A DNA stretch of 64,000 nucleotides from an uncultured Pelagibacteraceae bacterium (GCA_902552475.1 CACDJC010000001.1:1-64000), one strand, 5' to 3'. Shown: positions 10,993 to 19,971, counted from the first letter of the stretch. Notes: a model not told the origin generated them from the sequence alone. Made by a program: numbers and translations.

Positions 10993-11733
10993 ATGTTTCG
11001 ATATCAAATCTTAATCGAATATTTAGGAACTTCATTTGTGGGTTGGCAAGTTCAAAAAAAAGGAATTTCTGTTCAAAAGGTAATTCAATCAGTTTCGTCA
11101 AAGTTATTAAAACAAAAAATTATATTTTATGGATCTGGTAGAACAGATGCAGGAGTTCATGCACTTGAACAATCAGCTCACTTTGATTTAAAAAATAAAA
11201 TTCAAAATATTGAAAAATTTATAAAATCCTTAAATTATTTTTTAAATCCAAAAAAAATTTCAGTAATTAGCATCAAAAAAAAAAATCTAACCTTCCATGC
11301 AAGATTTTCTGCAAAAGAGAGATCTTATATTTATTTAATACAAAATAGAATATCACCTTCAATAATAAATAAAAATAAAGAATGGCATATAAGGAAAAAA
11401 CTAGATTTAGATTTAATGAAAAAAGGATGTAAAAAATTAATTGGTACTCATGATTTTTCTACTTTTAGAGCTTCTAATTGTAATGCAAATTCACCAATCA
11501 GAACATTAAATAAAGTATTTGTAAAAAAATCAAAAACTCAAATTAAATTTAATTTTAAATCAAGATCATTTTTAAAAAATCAAGTTAGATCTATGGTTGG
11601 ATGTTTGAAATTTTTAGGTGAAAAAAAGTGGACTCTTAAAAAATTTGAAAAAGTTATGAAATCAAAAAATAGAAAAAATTGTGCACCACCTGCACCAGCT
11701 CATGGTTTATATTTAGAAAAAGTTACTTACTAA
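10993..11733 (+). CDS. truA: tRNA pseudouridine(38-40) synthase
   Basis: 246 aa; makes pseudouridine at positions 38-40 of the anticodon arm. The catalytic Asp lies in GSGRTDAGVHALEQSAHF. Other landmarks are EYLGTSFVGWQVQ at the N-terminus, HARFSAKERSYIYLI, GTHDFSTFRA and SFLKNQVRSMVGCL. It follows fmt with no spacing and ends 11 bases inside the convergent SET-domain gene. Standard member of the family. Confidence 0.96.
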   Translation: MFRYQILIEYLGTSFVGWQVQKKGISVQKVIQSVSSKLLKQKIIFYGSGRTDAGVHALEQSAHFDLKNKIQNIEKFIKSLNYFLNPKKISVISIKKKNLTFHARFSAKERSYIYLIQNRISPSIINKNKEWHIRKKLDLDLMKKGCKKLIGTHDFSTFRASNCNANSPIRTLNKVFVKKSKTQIKFNFKSRSFLKNQVRSMVGCLKFLGEKKWTLKKFEKVMKSKNRKNCAPPAPAHGLYLEKVTY

Positions 11734-12181
11734 TTTTTTGTTTTTTTTTTATTCTCCATCTAGAACCTTCTCTTACAATGTAACCACAACAATTATTACT
11801 TCTGCATTTACATGGAAAATCTTTATAATCTTTATCAAAACTGAAACCATAATCATAGGATAGTTCGTCACCTTTTTTTATATCTTTAATTGAACTAATC
11901 CAAAGTTTTAAACCTTGTCCCCTAACCTCACAATTTGGGTTACATGAATGATTTATCAGTCTTGCTGTATTGTATTTAAAATCACCATCAAGATCATATC
12001 TATTATTTAAATTGTATAAATATATTGCTTTATCATTATCAAATTTAGGATTTTCATCTGTTTGTTTTTTTGTAATTATTTTACCAATATAATTAATTAT
12101 TTTAGTTCCACGTTTTATATCTTTGTTTGCAAAAAGACCTTTTTTATTAATTTTAGAGAAACCTTCTTTGTATAATTTCAT
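11723..12181 (-). CDS. SET-domain protein (lysine methyltransferase-like)
   Basis: 152 aa, essentially a bare SET domain. The N-terminal strand reads KGLFANKDIKRGTKIINYIGKI, then ARLINHSCNPNCEVRG (the NHSCxPN pseudo-knot motif that binds AdoMet), the catalytic SYDYGF segment, and a post-SET CKCRSNNCCGYI that resembles the zinc-binding CxCx4C of eukaryotic-type enzymes. The family transfers methyl groups from AdoMet to protein lysines; the bacterial substrate is not known to me. Six bases separate it from the upstream histone-deacetylase-like gene, so the two are probably co-transcribed. Confidence 0.88.
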   Translation of the reverse strand: MKLYKEGFSKINKKGLFANKDIKRGTKIINYIGKIITKKQTDENPKFDNDKAIYLYNLNNRYDLDGDFKYNTARLINHSCNPNCEVRGQGLKLWISSIKDIKKGDELSYDYGFSFDKDYKDFPCKCRSNNCCGYIVREGSRWRIKKKQKISK

Positions 12182-12186
12182 GAAAT

Positions 12187-13113
12187 TTACTTATTAAATT
12201 CTAAAAGTGCGTTTACATGAAAATTGGCACTTTCTGCAAGTGCTTTTAAGTCGTACCCACCTTCTAAAATTGAAACAACTTTTCCTTTTGTAAACTTATT
12301 TGTGGAAATTAGTGTTCTTTTAGTAATTTCATAAAAATCAATTGAATTGAGTTGAAATTGGGCCAAGGGATCATTTTTATGAGCATCAAAGCCAGCTGAA
12401 AATATAATAAATTCAGGCTTGAATTCGACCAATTTATTAATTACGTGATCATATGCATTTAGATATTCTTCTGAATTAGTTCCAGCAGGCAAGGGAATAT
12501 TTAAAGAATTATTAAATTTTCCTTTATCATTTTCCCTTCCTCCACCAGGATAAAATGGATATTGATGAGTTGATATGTATAAAACTTTTTTATTATCATA
12601 AAAAATGTCATAGGTACCATTTCCCCAATGGACATCAAAATCAATTATAGCAACTTTATTGTAATTATAATTTTTAATTAAATAGTTAGCTCCACAACCT
12701 ACATTATTATAAATACAAAATCCCATAGCTTTTTGTTTTTCAGCATGGTGTCCTGGCGGCCTAACAGCACAAAATGCATTATTAAATTTTTTATTTTCAA
12801 CTCCATCTATTGCAGAAATAATTGATCCTACAGCATATTTTGTAGCATCCTTACTACCTGGAGAAACAATAGTGTCTCCATCAAGAAAATTTAATCCTGA
12901 ATTAGGAAAAGATTTTTTAACTTCTGAAACATATTTTGATGTATGTGTCGATTCTAAAAGAGTCTCATCAAATTCTTTACTTTTTTTCCAGATTAAATTT
13001 TCATTTTGTTTTAACTTATTTATTACCGAAGTTACTCTATCAGGCTGTTCTGGATGTCCAATACCAGTTAAGTGATTTATTGAACTATCAGATGTAATTA
13101 TCGCAGTTTTCAC
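12187..13113 (-). CDS. Histone deacetylase / acetoin-utilisation family deacetylase
   Basis: 308 aa, arginase/deacetylase fold. The active-site motifs are complete: RPPGHHAE (His-His charge relay), GFCIYNNVGCGANY, the zinc ligands in IIDFDVHWGNGT and SAGFDAHKNDP, and the C-terminal LEGGYD. The start codon is GTG, overlapping the dapE stop as GTGA. Bacterial members remove acyl groups from proteins, polyamines or small amides; the substrate cannot be read here. The neighbour downstream is a SET-domain protein, giving an adjacent deacetylase/methyltransferase pair inside a lysine-biosynthesis operon. Confidence 0.9.
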   Translation of the reverse strand: MKTAIITSDSSINHLTGIGHPEQPDRVTSVINKLKQNENLIWKKSKEFDETLLESTHTSKYVSEVKKSFPNSGLNFLDGDTIVSPGSKDATKYAVGSIISAIDGVENKKFNNAFCAVRPPGHHAEKQKAMGFCIYNNVGCGANYLIKNYNYNKVAIIDFDVHWGNGTYDIFYDNKKVLYISTHQYPFYPGGGRENDKGKFNNSLNIPLPAGTNSEEYLNAYDHVINKLVEFKPEFIIFSAGFDAHKNDPLAQFQLNSIDFYEITKRTLISTNKFTKGKVVSILEGGYDLKALAESANFHVNALLEFNK

Positions 13114-14252
13114 TTAAAGTAATTCTTTAAAATATTTGAATATATTAAAGTTAATTTTTTTAAATCTGAAATTGAAGTTCTTTCATTTACTTGATGAATA
13201 CTGTTATTTCTTAAACCTAGCTCAAGTCTTGGAATTGAACCCAAAAAACGACTATCACTAGTTCCACCTCTGCAATTTAATTTTGCTGTAAGTTTAGTTA
13301 CTTTTTTAACAACTTTTTTAACCATATGAATATCTTTATTTGGTTCGGTATAAAAAGCTTCACCACTTACTTTATATTCTATTTTAGTTTTACATTTTTG
13401 TTTTTTTGAAACTGTATTAATTATTTTATTTAGTTTTTTCTTTAAAGCAGATGATTTGTATTTAGAGTTAAATCTCACATTAAATTTTGCACTTGCAGAT
13501 CGAGGTACTACATTTTCTGATAAATTATCGACATTCATTTTGGTAAATTCTAGATTAGATGGTGGCATGTATTTAGTTCCATTATCTAAAGTAGAACTTT
13601 TTAACTTTGTAATTATTTTAGCTAAAGCTGTACAAGGATTAATATAAGAGCCATAAAATGCTGAGTGACCACTTTTTCCATATACAGTTATAACTCCATT
13701 CATAGAACCACGTCTTCCAATTCTTATTTCATCCCCAACTGATTTGTTTGAAGATGGTTCTCCCACCACAGAAAAATCTATTTTTTCACCTTTTTTTCTT
13801 AAGTATTTCATAACTGCTGGACATCCATAGCCTGTAGTTTCTTCGTCCGCAGAAATAATAATCGAAATAGATCCTTTAAATTTATTATTTTTTATAAAAT
13901 TACTCACTGCACTTATCCAGCAAGATATACCACCCTTCATATCTTGAGCACCTCTACCGTTTAGATATCCTTTGCTTACAACAGCTTTAAAAGGTGGAAG
14001 TTTCCAATTATCCAGATTTGCAACAACATCTGTATGACCTAAATACATAATATGAGGCTTTGATTTACCATATCTTGCATATAGATTGAGAGCTGGCTCT
14101 GGTCCAATTCCTCTTGATTTTATTATAGTGCATTTAAAACCGATAGCAGTTAATTTTTTAGATAAGAATTTCATTATACCCTTATCTTCTGTTTTGATGG
14201 TAGGAAATCTTATTAGCTCTTGAGCTAATTTTATTTCATTATAAGTTTTCAT
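13110..14252 (-). CDS. dapE: Succinyl-diaminopimelate desuccinylase
   Basis: 380 aa zinc peptidase of the M20 family, acting late in lysine and diaminopimelate synthesis. Visible motifs are YLGHTDVV, GRGAQDMKGG, the catalytic SADEETTGYG, VGEPSS and a C-terminal metal His in NNSIHQVNE. The dimerisation domain lies between about residues 180 and 290. It follows dapD by four bases and overlaps the deacetylase-like gene (GTGA). Role and location (cytosol) are standard. Confidence 0.95.
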   Translation of the reverse strand: MKTYNEIKLAQELIRFPTIKTEDKGIMKFLSKKLTAIGFKCTIIKSRGIGPEPALNLYARYGKSKPHIMYLGHTDVVANLDNWKLPPFKAVVSKGYLNGRGAQDMKGGISCWISAVSNFIKNNKFKGSISIIISADEETTGYGCPAVMKYLRKKGEKIDFSVVGEPSSNKSVGDEIRIGRRGSMNGVITVYGKSGHSAFYGSYINPCTALAKIITKLKSSTLDNGTKYMPPSNLEFTKMNVDNLSENVVPRSASAKFNVRFNSKYKSSALKKKLNKIINTVSKKQKCKTKIEYKVSGEAFYTEPNKDIHMVKKVVKKVTKLTAKLNCRGGTSDSRFLGSIPRLELGLRNNSIHQVNERTSISDLKKLTLIYSNILKNYFK

Positions 14253-14256
14253 TAAT

Positions 14257-15084
14257 CTATTCTCTTAAAAGATCGTTAATAGATGTTTTTGATCTTGTTT
14301 TTTCATCAACCTGTTTAATTATAACCGCACAATATAAAGAAGGTGCTGCTGGATTATTTTTATCTGGTAAAGAACCTGGCACCACTACTGAATAAGGAGG
14401 AATTTTTCCATAAGTAATTTCACCTGTTTTTCTATTTATTATTTTTGTAGATTGTCCAATATACATTCCCATACTTAAAACAGAACCTTCTCCTACAATA
14501 ACACCTTCCACAACCTCTGACATTGCTCCAAGGAAAACATTATCTTCAATAATTGTGGGTAAAGCCTGAGCGGGTTCTAAAACTCCACCAACACCAGTGC
14601 CTGCAGAGATATGACAATTTTTTCCAATTTGGCAACAACTACCTGCTCTTGCAAAAGTATCTATCATTGTACCTTCGTCTATATAAGCACCAATATTGAC
14701 ATAACATGGCATTAATACTGCATTCTTTCCTACAAAAGAACCTTTTCTAACTGGAGAATTTGGAACCATCCTAAAACCAGCTTTCTCATGATCTTCTTTT
14801 GTCCAACCAGCTGTTTTTCCTTTTAGTAAATGAGCTTTGTCATACCAGCTACTATATGGGCCATTTAAGTTTTCCATAGGGTACATTCTAAAACTTAGCA
14901 TTATTGCTTTTTTAATATGCTGATGAGTTACCCACTCACCATCTATTTTTTCAGCAACTCTAACTTTACCACTATCTAAATCTTCTATAATTTTATTAAC
15001 AGTGTCCTTTAAATTTTGATCTGAATTTTGATTTATTTGGTCTCTTTTTTCCCAAGCTTCATTTATAATATTTTCTATACTCAT
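14257..15084 (-). CDS. dapD: Tetrahydrodipicolinate N-succinyltransferase
   Basis: 275 aa; succinylates tetrahydrodipicolinate, the step before DapC and DapE. The N-terminal helical part is followed by a left-handed beta-helix of hexapeptide repeats (GKNAVLMPCYVNIGAYIDEGTMIDTFARAGSCCQIGKNCHISAGTGVGGVL). It ends with GKIPPYSVVVPGSLP and the C-terminal arm. The order dapD-dapE with a HAD gene upstream is familiar in alphaproteobacteria. No oddities. Confidence 0.96.
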   Translation of the reverse strand: MSIENIINEAWEKRDQINQNSDQNLKDTVNKIIEDLDSGKVRVAEKIDGEWVTHQHIKKAIMLSFRMYPMENLNGPYSSWYDKAHLLKGKTAGWTKEDHEKAGFRMVPNSPVRKGSFVGKNAVLMPCYVNIGAYIDEGTMIDTFARAGSCCQIGKNCHISAGTGVGGVLEPAQALPTIIEDNVFLGAMSEVVEGVIVGEGSVLSMGMYIGQSTKIINRKTGEITYGKIPPYSVVVPGSLPDKNNPAAPSLYCAVIIKQVDEKTRSKTSINDLLRE

Positions 15085-15088
15085 AATT

Positions 15089-15751
15089 TTATGATTTTTT
15101 TAATAACCTTATTTCTTTTAAAAATAAAGAAAGATTTTTGATTTTATAATCAATAAAATCCTTTTCAGAGTCTTTTTTGCCCCAATATTCATTATTGATT
15201 AGCCAAACTGTAGTGGCTCCTCTTTCTTTGGCAATCGATAGATTTTTAGCAATATCTTCAATGTAAAGTGTCTCTTTAGGATTAATATTAAATTTTTTTG
15301 CCATTAAATCAAATGCTTTAGCTTCAGGTTTTGGATGAAATTCTGCGTCAACAATATCAAAAATACCATTAAATAAGTCCTCTATACCAAGATGGGTAGT
15401 TATATTTTTAACGTGTTCTCTAGAGCCATTAGTGAATACAAATTTTTTAATATTTAATTTTTCCAACTCTTCTCTTAAAGCCAAATCTTTTTTCATAAAT
15501 GATAAATCGATATCATGAACATATTTTAAAAATTCTTCTGGTGGTATATCATGATGAATCATTAATCCGTTAAGACTTGTATTATATTTATGAAAGTAAT
15601 TTGTTTGAAGCTCTTTTGCTTTTATTAAATCTATATTTAATTTTTTAGAGATATACTCAGTCATTTTTTTACTAACTTGACCAAAAACAGATTCTAGATC
15701 TTGATATAAAACTCCATCACAATCAAATAGAATATTTTTTATGTTTTTCAT
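15089..15751 (-). CDS. HAD-family phosphatase (pyrimidine 5'-nucleotidase type)
   Basis: 220 aa. HAD motifs: I is LFDCDGVLY, II is KFVFTNGSREH, III lies around HPKPEAKAF, IV is LYIEDIAKN. The cap is small and helical, inserted after motif I, as in the SDT1/pyrimidine 5'-nucleotidase group. It overlaps argB by four bases and precedes dapD by four. Substrate cannot be told; nucleotide monophosphates are the family's best-known ones. Confidence 0.83.
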   Translation of the reverse strand: MKNIKNILFDCDGVLYQDLESVFGQVSKKMTEYISKKLNIDLIKAKELQTNYFHKYNTSLNGLMIHHDIPPEEFLKYVHDIDLSFMKKDLALREELEKLNIKKFVFTNGSREHVKNITTHLGIEDLFNGIFDIVDAEFHPKPEAKAFDLMAKKFNINPKETLYIEDIAKNLSIAKERGATTVWLINNEYWGKKDSEKDFIDYKIKNLSLFLKEIRLLKKS

Positions 15752-16596
15752 TTTCTAATTAAAGTACCAGCTCCTTTATCAGAGAATAATTCAAATAAAA
15801 TTGAGTGAGGCTGCCTTCCATCCATAATTACAACTCCAGTAACTTCATTATTTACAGCGTCTAGACATGTATTAATTTTAGGAATCATACCTTCGGTGAT
15901 AGTCTCGTTTTGAATCATCTCTAAAATTTCAGATGAAGAAATTTCATTAATTAACTTTTTTTCTTTATTTAAAACGCCTTGTACATTTGTCATTAAAAGC
16001 AATCTTCTAGACTTTAGTGATTTTGCAACAGCGCCAGCAGCTGTATCGCCATTTATATTGTAAGTTTGATTATTTTTTCCCAATCCCAAAGGCGATATAA
16101 TTGGTATTAAATTTTTTTTTAACATATCTTCTATAATATTATTATTAATCTTACTTGGCACTCCAACAAAACCTAGCTCTTCTGCTTCAGGAATAACTTC
16201 AATTATATTATTTTTCTTAGTATTTATTGAGACTGCTTTAGAACCTTTTTTTTTTAAAGAATTAACAATATCTTCATTGAAATCAATGAGGACATCTTCA
16301 ACTATATTTATAATTTTCTCGTCTGTTACCCTTAATCCTCTGATAAATTTGGATTGAATATTTGACTTCTCTAACTCTCTTTTTATTCTTGGACCACCCC
16401 CGTGAACTACTACAATCGAGAGTCCTAATTTATTTAATACACTAATATCTGCTATAAAATTGTTAAATATATTTCTATCAATAAAAACATTTCCTCCATA
16501 TTTAATAACTATTAAATCATTTTTATATTTTTCTATGTATTTTTTAACTTCTTCGATGGAAGGACCATCATTTGGTATAATTTTATCTAAATTCAT
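15748..16596 (-). CDS. argB: Acetylglutamate kinase
   Basis: 282 aa; second step of arginine synthesis, phosphorylating N-acetylglutamate. Motifs are VIKYGGNVF near the N-terminus, VVVHGGGPRIKREL, NINGDTAAGAVAKSL and the C-terminal GMIPKINTCLDAV. The N-terminal helix preceding the kinase core is the type found in arginine-sensitive hexameric enzymes, so feedback by arginine is possible. It follows yidC by three bases. Other arg genes in the window are argD, argF and argJ, scattered. Confidence 0.96.
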   Translation of the reverse strand: MNLDKIIPNDGPSIEEVKKYIEKYKNDLIVIKYGGNVFIDRNIFNNFIADISVLNKLGLSIVVVHGGGPRIKRELEKSNIQSKFIRGLRVTDEKIINIVEDVLIDFNEDIVNSLKKKGSKAVSINTKKNNIIEVIPEAEELGFVGVPSKINNNIIEDMLKKNLIPIISPLGLGKNNQTYNINGDTAAGAVAKSLKSRRLLLMTNVQGVLNKEKKLINEISSSEILEMIQNETITEGMIPKINTCLDAVNNEVTGVVIMDGRQPHSILFELFSDKGAGTLIRK

Positions 16597-16599
16597 TAT

Positions 16600-18282
16600 T
16601 TAAGTTGTTTTAATCTTAGTCTTTCTCATCACAAGATATTGTTGAAGCATTTGCAGGCAGTTATTTACTGTCCAATAAATTACTAGCCCGCTTGGGAAAG
16701 GTGCAAGAATTACTGTTAAAAATAATGGAAAGAACATAAATATCTTTGCTTGCACTGGATCAGGAGGAGTAGGATTTAATTTTTGCTGAATATACATTGA
16801 TAAACCCATCGCAATAGGCCAAGCTCCAATAATTAAAAATGACGGTGGATCCCAAGGTATTAGTCCAAATAAATTAAAAACCGAAGTCGGATCTCTTTCA
16901 CTTAAGTCTTTTATCCAACCAAAGAAAGGTTCATGTCTACCATCTAATGTTACAAATAATACTTTGTATAATGCGAAGAATATAAAAATCATTGGTAATA
17001 TTGGCAAACATCCGCTCATAGGATTTACTTTTTCACGTTTATATAAAGCCATCATTTCCTGCTGAAGTTTCATTTTATCTTCCTTATGAAGCTCTTTTAA
17101 CCTTTTCATTTCTGGCTGTAGCAATTTCATTCTGGACATGCTTTTAAAGCTAAGCTGAGCTAAAGGAAATAAAGCAATTCTAATACAAATTGTTACAGCA
17201 ATAATTGCTAATCCATAATTGCCTAAAAGTTTAAAAAAATAATCTAATGCAAACCACATTGGTTTTGTTAAAAAATACAGATAACCCCAGTCAATCACCA
17301 AATCTAATTTTTCAATGTTAAGATTTTTTGCATAATTATCTATAACTCTTACTTCTTTTGCAGCTATTAAAACTTTTATTTCATTTGACTTGGTTTCATT
17401 TGCTCCTATTTCTGTAGCATTTGTTTCAATAAAATTAGCTCTAAATTTATTTTTATAATCAAAATCACTTCTAAACTTTCTATTTTCTTCCGGAATTAGA
17501 CTAGTAATCCAATATTTGTCTGTAATTCCTAACCAACCTTTATCAGCATTTACAGAGTACGACTTTTCCTGAATATCGTCATAGTCTTTTTCAACAAGTT
17601 CTGAATTAAAAACGCCAAGTGGACCTTCATGCAAAATAAAAAAATTTGTTATTTCGGGTATTTCATTTCTAATTATCTGTCCATAAGGATAAAAATTGTA
17701 AGTCTTTTCGGAATTATTTATTATCTTTTGATTTATTTTGAATAAATATTGATTATCAATACTTATTATCTTTTCAAATTTTATGTTTTGATCATTCGAC
17801 CAAATCAATTTTATTGGTGAATTTGGAGTTAGTTTTTTGTTTCCTTCGATTGACCAATTTGACTTAGCATTTGGAACATTAATATTTTTATTTGTTGTTG
17901 CCCAACCAGTTTCAACATAATAACCATTTTTAACCTTTTTTGGATTTAATAAAATAATATTATTTTCACCATCCAAAGTTTCTTTAAATTTTTTAAATTC
18001 TAAATTGTCAATTGTTCCGCCATTTAAAGAAATAGAACCTTTAATATTATCATTTTCAAAAAAAATTCTTTCATTCTCTTTAAGAGCTTCCTCTCTAGAA
18101 ATTTTTAATGTTTCATCATTTTGGTCTAGTGATGGTGCATCAGTATTTGCTGTTTCAATATTTTTATTATTATCTTTTTGAATTAATTTCGGATCTTGAG
18201 GTGGAGGTGCAAAAAATAAACCATACAAGATTATAACTGCGGCACTTAGAGAAATTGCGGCTATTACATTTTTTGTATCCAT
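16600..18282 (-). CDS. yidC: Membrane protein insertase YidC
   Basis: 560 aa, the long Gram-negative form. An N-terminal transmembrane helix (AAISLSAAVIILYGLFFAPPP) is followed by a periplasmic beta-domain to about residue 330 and then the conserved five-helix core (GNYGLAIIAVTICIRIALFPLAQLSFKSMSRMKLLQPEMK). The hydrophilic cytosolic hairpin KELHKEDKMKLQQEMMALYKREKVNP is present. It inserts inner-membrane proteins alone or with SecYEG. The gene is third in the order rpmH-rnpA-yidD-yidC. engB, often found next, is absent between yidC and argB. Confidence 0.97.
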   Translation of the reverse strand: MDTKNVIAAISLSAAVIILYGLFFAPPPQDPKLIQKDNNKNIETANTDAPSLDQNDETLKISREEALKENERIFFENDNIKGSISLNGGTIDNLEFKKFKETLDGENNIILLNPKKVKNGYYVETGWATTNKNINVPNAKSNWSIEGNKKLTPNSPIKLIWSNDQNIKFEKIISIDNQYLFKINQKIINNSEKTYNFYPYGQIIRNEIPEITNFFILHEGPLGVFNSELVEKDYDDIQEKSYSVNADKGWLGITDKYWITSLIPEENRKFRSDFDYKNKFRANFIETNATEIGANETKSNEIKVLIAAKEVRVIDNYAKNLNIEKLDLVIDWGYLYFLTKPMWFALDYFFKLLGNYGLAIIAVTICIRIALFPLAQLSFKSMSRMKLLQPEMKRLKELHKEDKMKLQQEMMALYKREKVNPMSGCLPILPMIFIFFALYKVLFVTLDGRHEPFFGWIKDLSERDPTSVFNLFGLIPWDPPSFLIIGAWPIAMGLSMYIQQKLNPTPPDPVQAKIFMFFPLFLTVILAPFPSGLVIYWTVNNCLQMLQQYLVMRKTKIKTT

Positions 18283-18284
18283 AT

Positions 18285-18527
18285 TTATTTATCTTTCTTT
18301 TTAACTGGATCAAATCCTTCGCCACCTCCCAAAAATTTGATTGGATGGCAAGAGAATATTCTTTTTGTTCCTTTTAATGTTCCTTTTATAACACCGAATT
18401 CATTTAAGCTATCTATAAAATATTCGGAGCAAGTTGGCAGGTATCTACAACTTGGTTTTAAAAAAGGAGATACAAAAATTTTATAAATTTTAATAATTTT
18501 GATTAAAATGATTTTTATAATTTTCAT
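18285..18527 (-). CDS. yidD: Membrane protein insertion efficiency factor YidD
   Basis: 80 aa. The family signature SPFLKPSCRYLPTCSEYFIDSLNEFG is complete, followed by GTKRIFSCHPIKFLGGGEGFDPV. An amphipathic, Ile/Lys-rich N-terminal helix could contact the membrane. It sits between rnpA (the last base of its start codon is shared with rnpA's stop codon) and yidC, the standard position. Confidence 0.95.
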   Translation of the reverse strand: MKIIKIILIKIIKIYKIFVSPFLKPSCRYLPTCSEYFIDSLNEFGVIKGTLKGTKRIFSCHPIKFLGGGEGFDPVKKKDK

Positions 18528-18868
18528 TATTTTATTTTTTCAAATTCATTAAATAAAGTTTCTTTAATTTTTTTATAAGAGTCATTTAAAATGTAAGATT
18601 TTGCAATTAGTAAATAGCAATAATTAAAATTAATATTTATTTTTTTTACAGCATCATTCATGATATTTCTTAGTCTTCTTTTAATTTTATTTCTATTTAC
18701 AGCTTTGCCAATTTTTTTTTTAGTTATAAAACTTATGTTTAATTTGTTTTTATCTTTATCAGATAACTTTTTAAAAAAAATCGTTAAATATTTATTTGAT
18801 AATTTTTTTCCGTTAAGAATTGATTTAAAATCCTCATTCTTTGAAAGACTAATTATCTTGCTCTTCAT
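18527..18868 (-). CDS. rnpA: Ribonuclease P protein component
   Basis: 113 aa basic protein that assists the RNase P RNA in tRNA 5' processing. The RNR-type motif AVNRNKIKRRLRNIMNDA is clear, preceded by a central strand-rich part (NKLNISFITKKKIGK). It is very Lys-rich. It starts one base inside the rpmH stop codon, as usual in this cluster. Confidence 0.94.
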   Translation of the reverse strand: MKSKIISLSKNEDFKSILNGKKLSNKYLTIFFKKLSDKDKNKLNISFITKKKIGKAVNRNKIKRRLRNIMNDAVKKININFNYCYLLIAKSYILNDSYKKIKETLFNEFEKIK

Positions 18869-19002
18869 TAAACAGTAAGTTTTTTTCTACCTTTGCTTCT
18901 TCTTCGTTTTAATAATTTTCTTCCACCTTTAGTTTTCATTTTTGCTCTGAAACCTACTGATTTCTTTCTTTTTCTGTTGCTTGGTTGATATGTTCGTTTC
19001 AT
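18868..19002 (-). CDS. rpmH: Ribosomal protein L34 (too short for the ORF track)
   Basis: 44 codons, read from the reverse complement: begins [20 protein letters not shown] and ends with [15 protein letters not shown], the classic L34 sequence and length. Start ATG is at 19000-19002; the stop codon shares its last base position with the rnpA start codon. It heads the rpmH-rnpA-yidD-yidC operon, with its promoter in the 83-base gap before the divergent gene at 19086. Confidence 0.97.
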   Translation of the reverse strand: MKRTYQPSNRKRKKSVGFRAKMKTKGGRKLLKRRRSKGRKKLTV

Positions 19003-19085
19003 TCTAAGTTAATTTAATGTTAAATTTCGGTAGTTATACAAATATATATATATAAGTACAGCTATTTTTAATAAGTTTAAAATCA

Positions 19086-19805
19086 ATGAATAAAGAAAAA
19101 AAAATTAAATTGTTTTTAGGTTCTACCTATATTTTGATTGTCTTTGTTTTTTTATGGATCTTTTTTAACAATTTTTCAATACAAGATTTTTCAAGTTTCG
19201 AATTAATAAAGAATAATAGAAATGCTTTAGAAGAATTAAAAAATCGTAATATCTTAATATCCTGTACAATATTTTTTATAGCTACGATTATTTGGGTTCT
19301 TCTACTAGGATTTGGTTCGCCTATACTATTGATTAGCGGATTTATTTTTGGGAAATGGTTAGGCACCTTTCTTGCTGTTTTTGGTTTATCTATTGGAGCT
19401 ACCCTATTATATATCTTTGCAAATTATTTTCTAAAAGATATCGTAAATCAAAAGTTTTCATCGAAATTTATTAATTTAAATAATAAATTTAAAAAAAATG
19501 AGTTTATATTTTTTTTAATTTATAGATTTGTTGGAGGAATTCCTTTTTTTATTTCGAATATTCTCCCAACTATTTTTAATGTTAAAATTGGGAATTTCTT
19601 TTTTGGATCTTTAATAGGCATGACTCCACAAATATTTATAGGTGTATCTTTAGGATCGGGTTTTAATAAAATTTTAGAAGAAAATTCAAATCTTCCTAAT
19701 TTTTTAGATCTACTTTTTACCCCAGATATTTATCTTCCTATCTTGGGATTAATAATTTTAGTATTTTTTGGATTAGTATTAAGAAAAAAATTTATTATTA
19801 ATTAA
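19086..19805 (+). CDS. VTT/SNARE-associated (TVP38/DedA-like) membrane protein
   Basis: 239 aa with about five to six hydrophobic segments. The VTT-domain core is visible: GFGSPILLISGFIFGKWLGTFLAVFGLSIGATLLYIFANYF, then IYRFVGGIPFFISNILPTIFNVKIGNFFFGSLIGMTPQIFIGVSLGSG. Members are inner-membrane proteins linked to lipid flipping or ion homeostasis. The gene stands alone between divergent rpmH and the convergent tRNA-Thr. No specific substrate can be assigned. Confidence 0.85.
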   Translation: MNKEKKIKLFLGSTYILIVFVFLWIFFNNFSIQDFSSFELIKNNRNALEELKNRNILISCTIFFIATIIWVLLLGFGSPILLISGFIFGKWLGTFLAVFGLSIGATLLYIFANYFLKDIVNQKFSSKFINLNNKFKKNEFIFFLIYRFVGGIPFFISNILPTIFNVKIGNFFFGSLIGMTPQIFIGVSLGSGFNKILEENSNLPNFLDLLFTPDIYLPILGLIILVFFGLVLRKKFIIN

Positions 19806-19808
19806 ATT

Positions 19809-19884
19809 TGGTGCCCTCAGCAAGAATCGAACTTGCGACCTCTTCCTTACCATGGAAGCGCTCTACCAACTGAGCTATGGGGGC
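19809..19884 (-). tRNA. tRNA-Thr (GGT anticodon)
   Basis: 76-base cloverleaf on the minus strand including an encoded CCA. D arm GCTCAGTTGGTAGAGC; anticodon stem CTTCC/GGAAG with loop ATGGTAA, so anticodon GGT; T arm GCAAG-TTCGATT-CTTGC; discriminator A. The acceptor arms are GCCCCCA and TGAGGGC, which leaves a C-A mismatch at position 5:68; everything else pairs. It lies just past the stop of the VTT-domain gene, pointing toward it. Confidence 0.95.
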
Positions 19885-19931
19885 AATAAAATGTTAGATT
19901 AGTGTATAAAATAAAATTTTTCAAATTATTG

Positions 19932-19971
19932 CCTTAATTTTTTTTTAAAATGAGTTATACCTAAATTAAGG
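19932..19971 (+). promoter_or_regulatory. Inverted repeat covering a Shine-Dalgarno sequence
   Basis: The arms CCTTAATTT (19932-19940) and AAATTAAGG (19963-19971) are perfect 9-base complements with a 22-base loop. The right arm contains most of the SD sequence TAAGGA that lies six bases before the ATG at 19979. If the left arm is transcribed, the hairpin would hide the ribosome site. A TTATAC hexamer inside the loop might instead be a -10 element that starts the transcript after the left arm. Confidence 0.5.
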
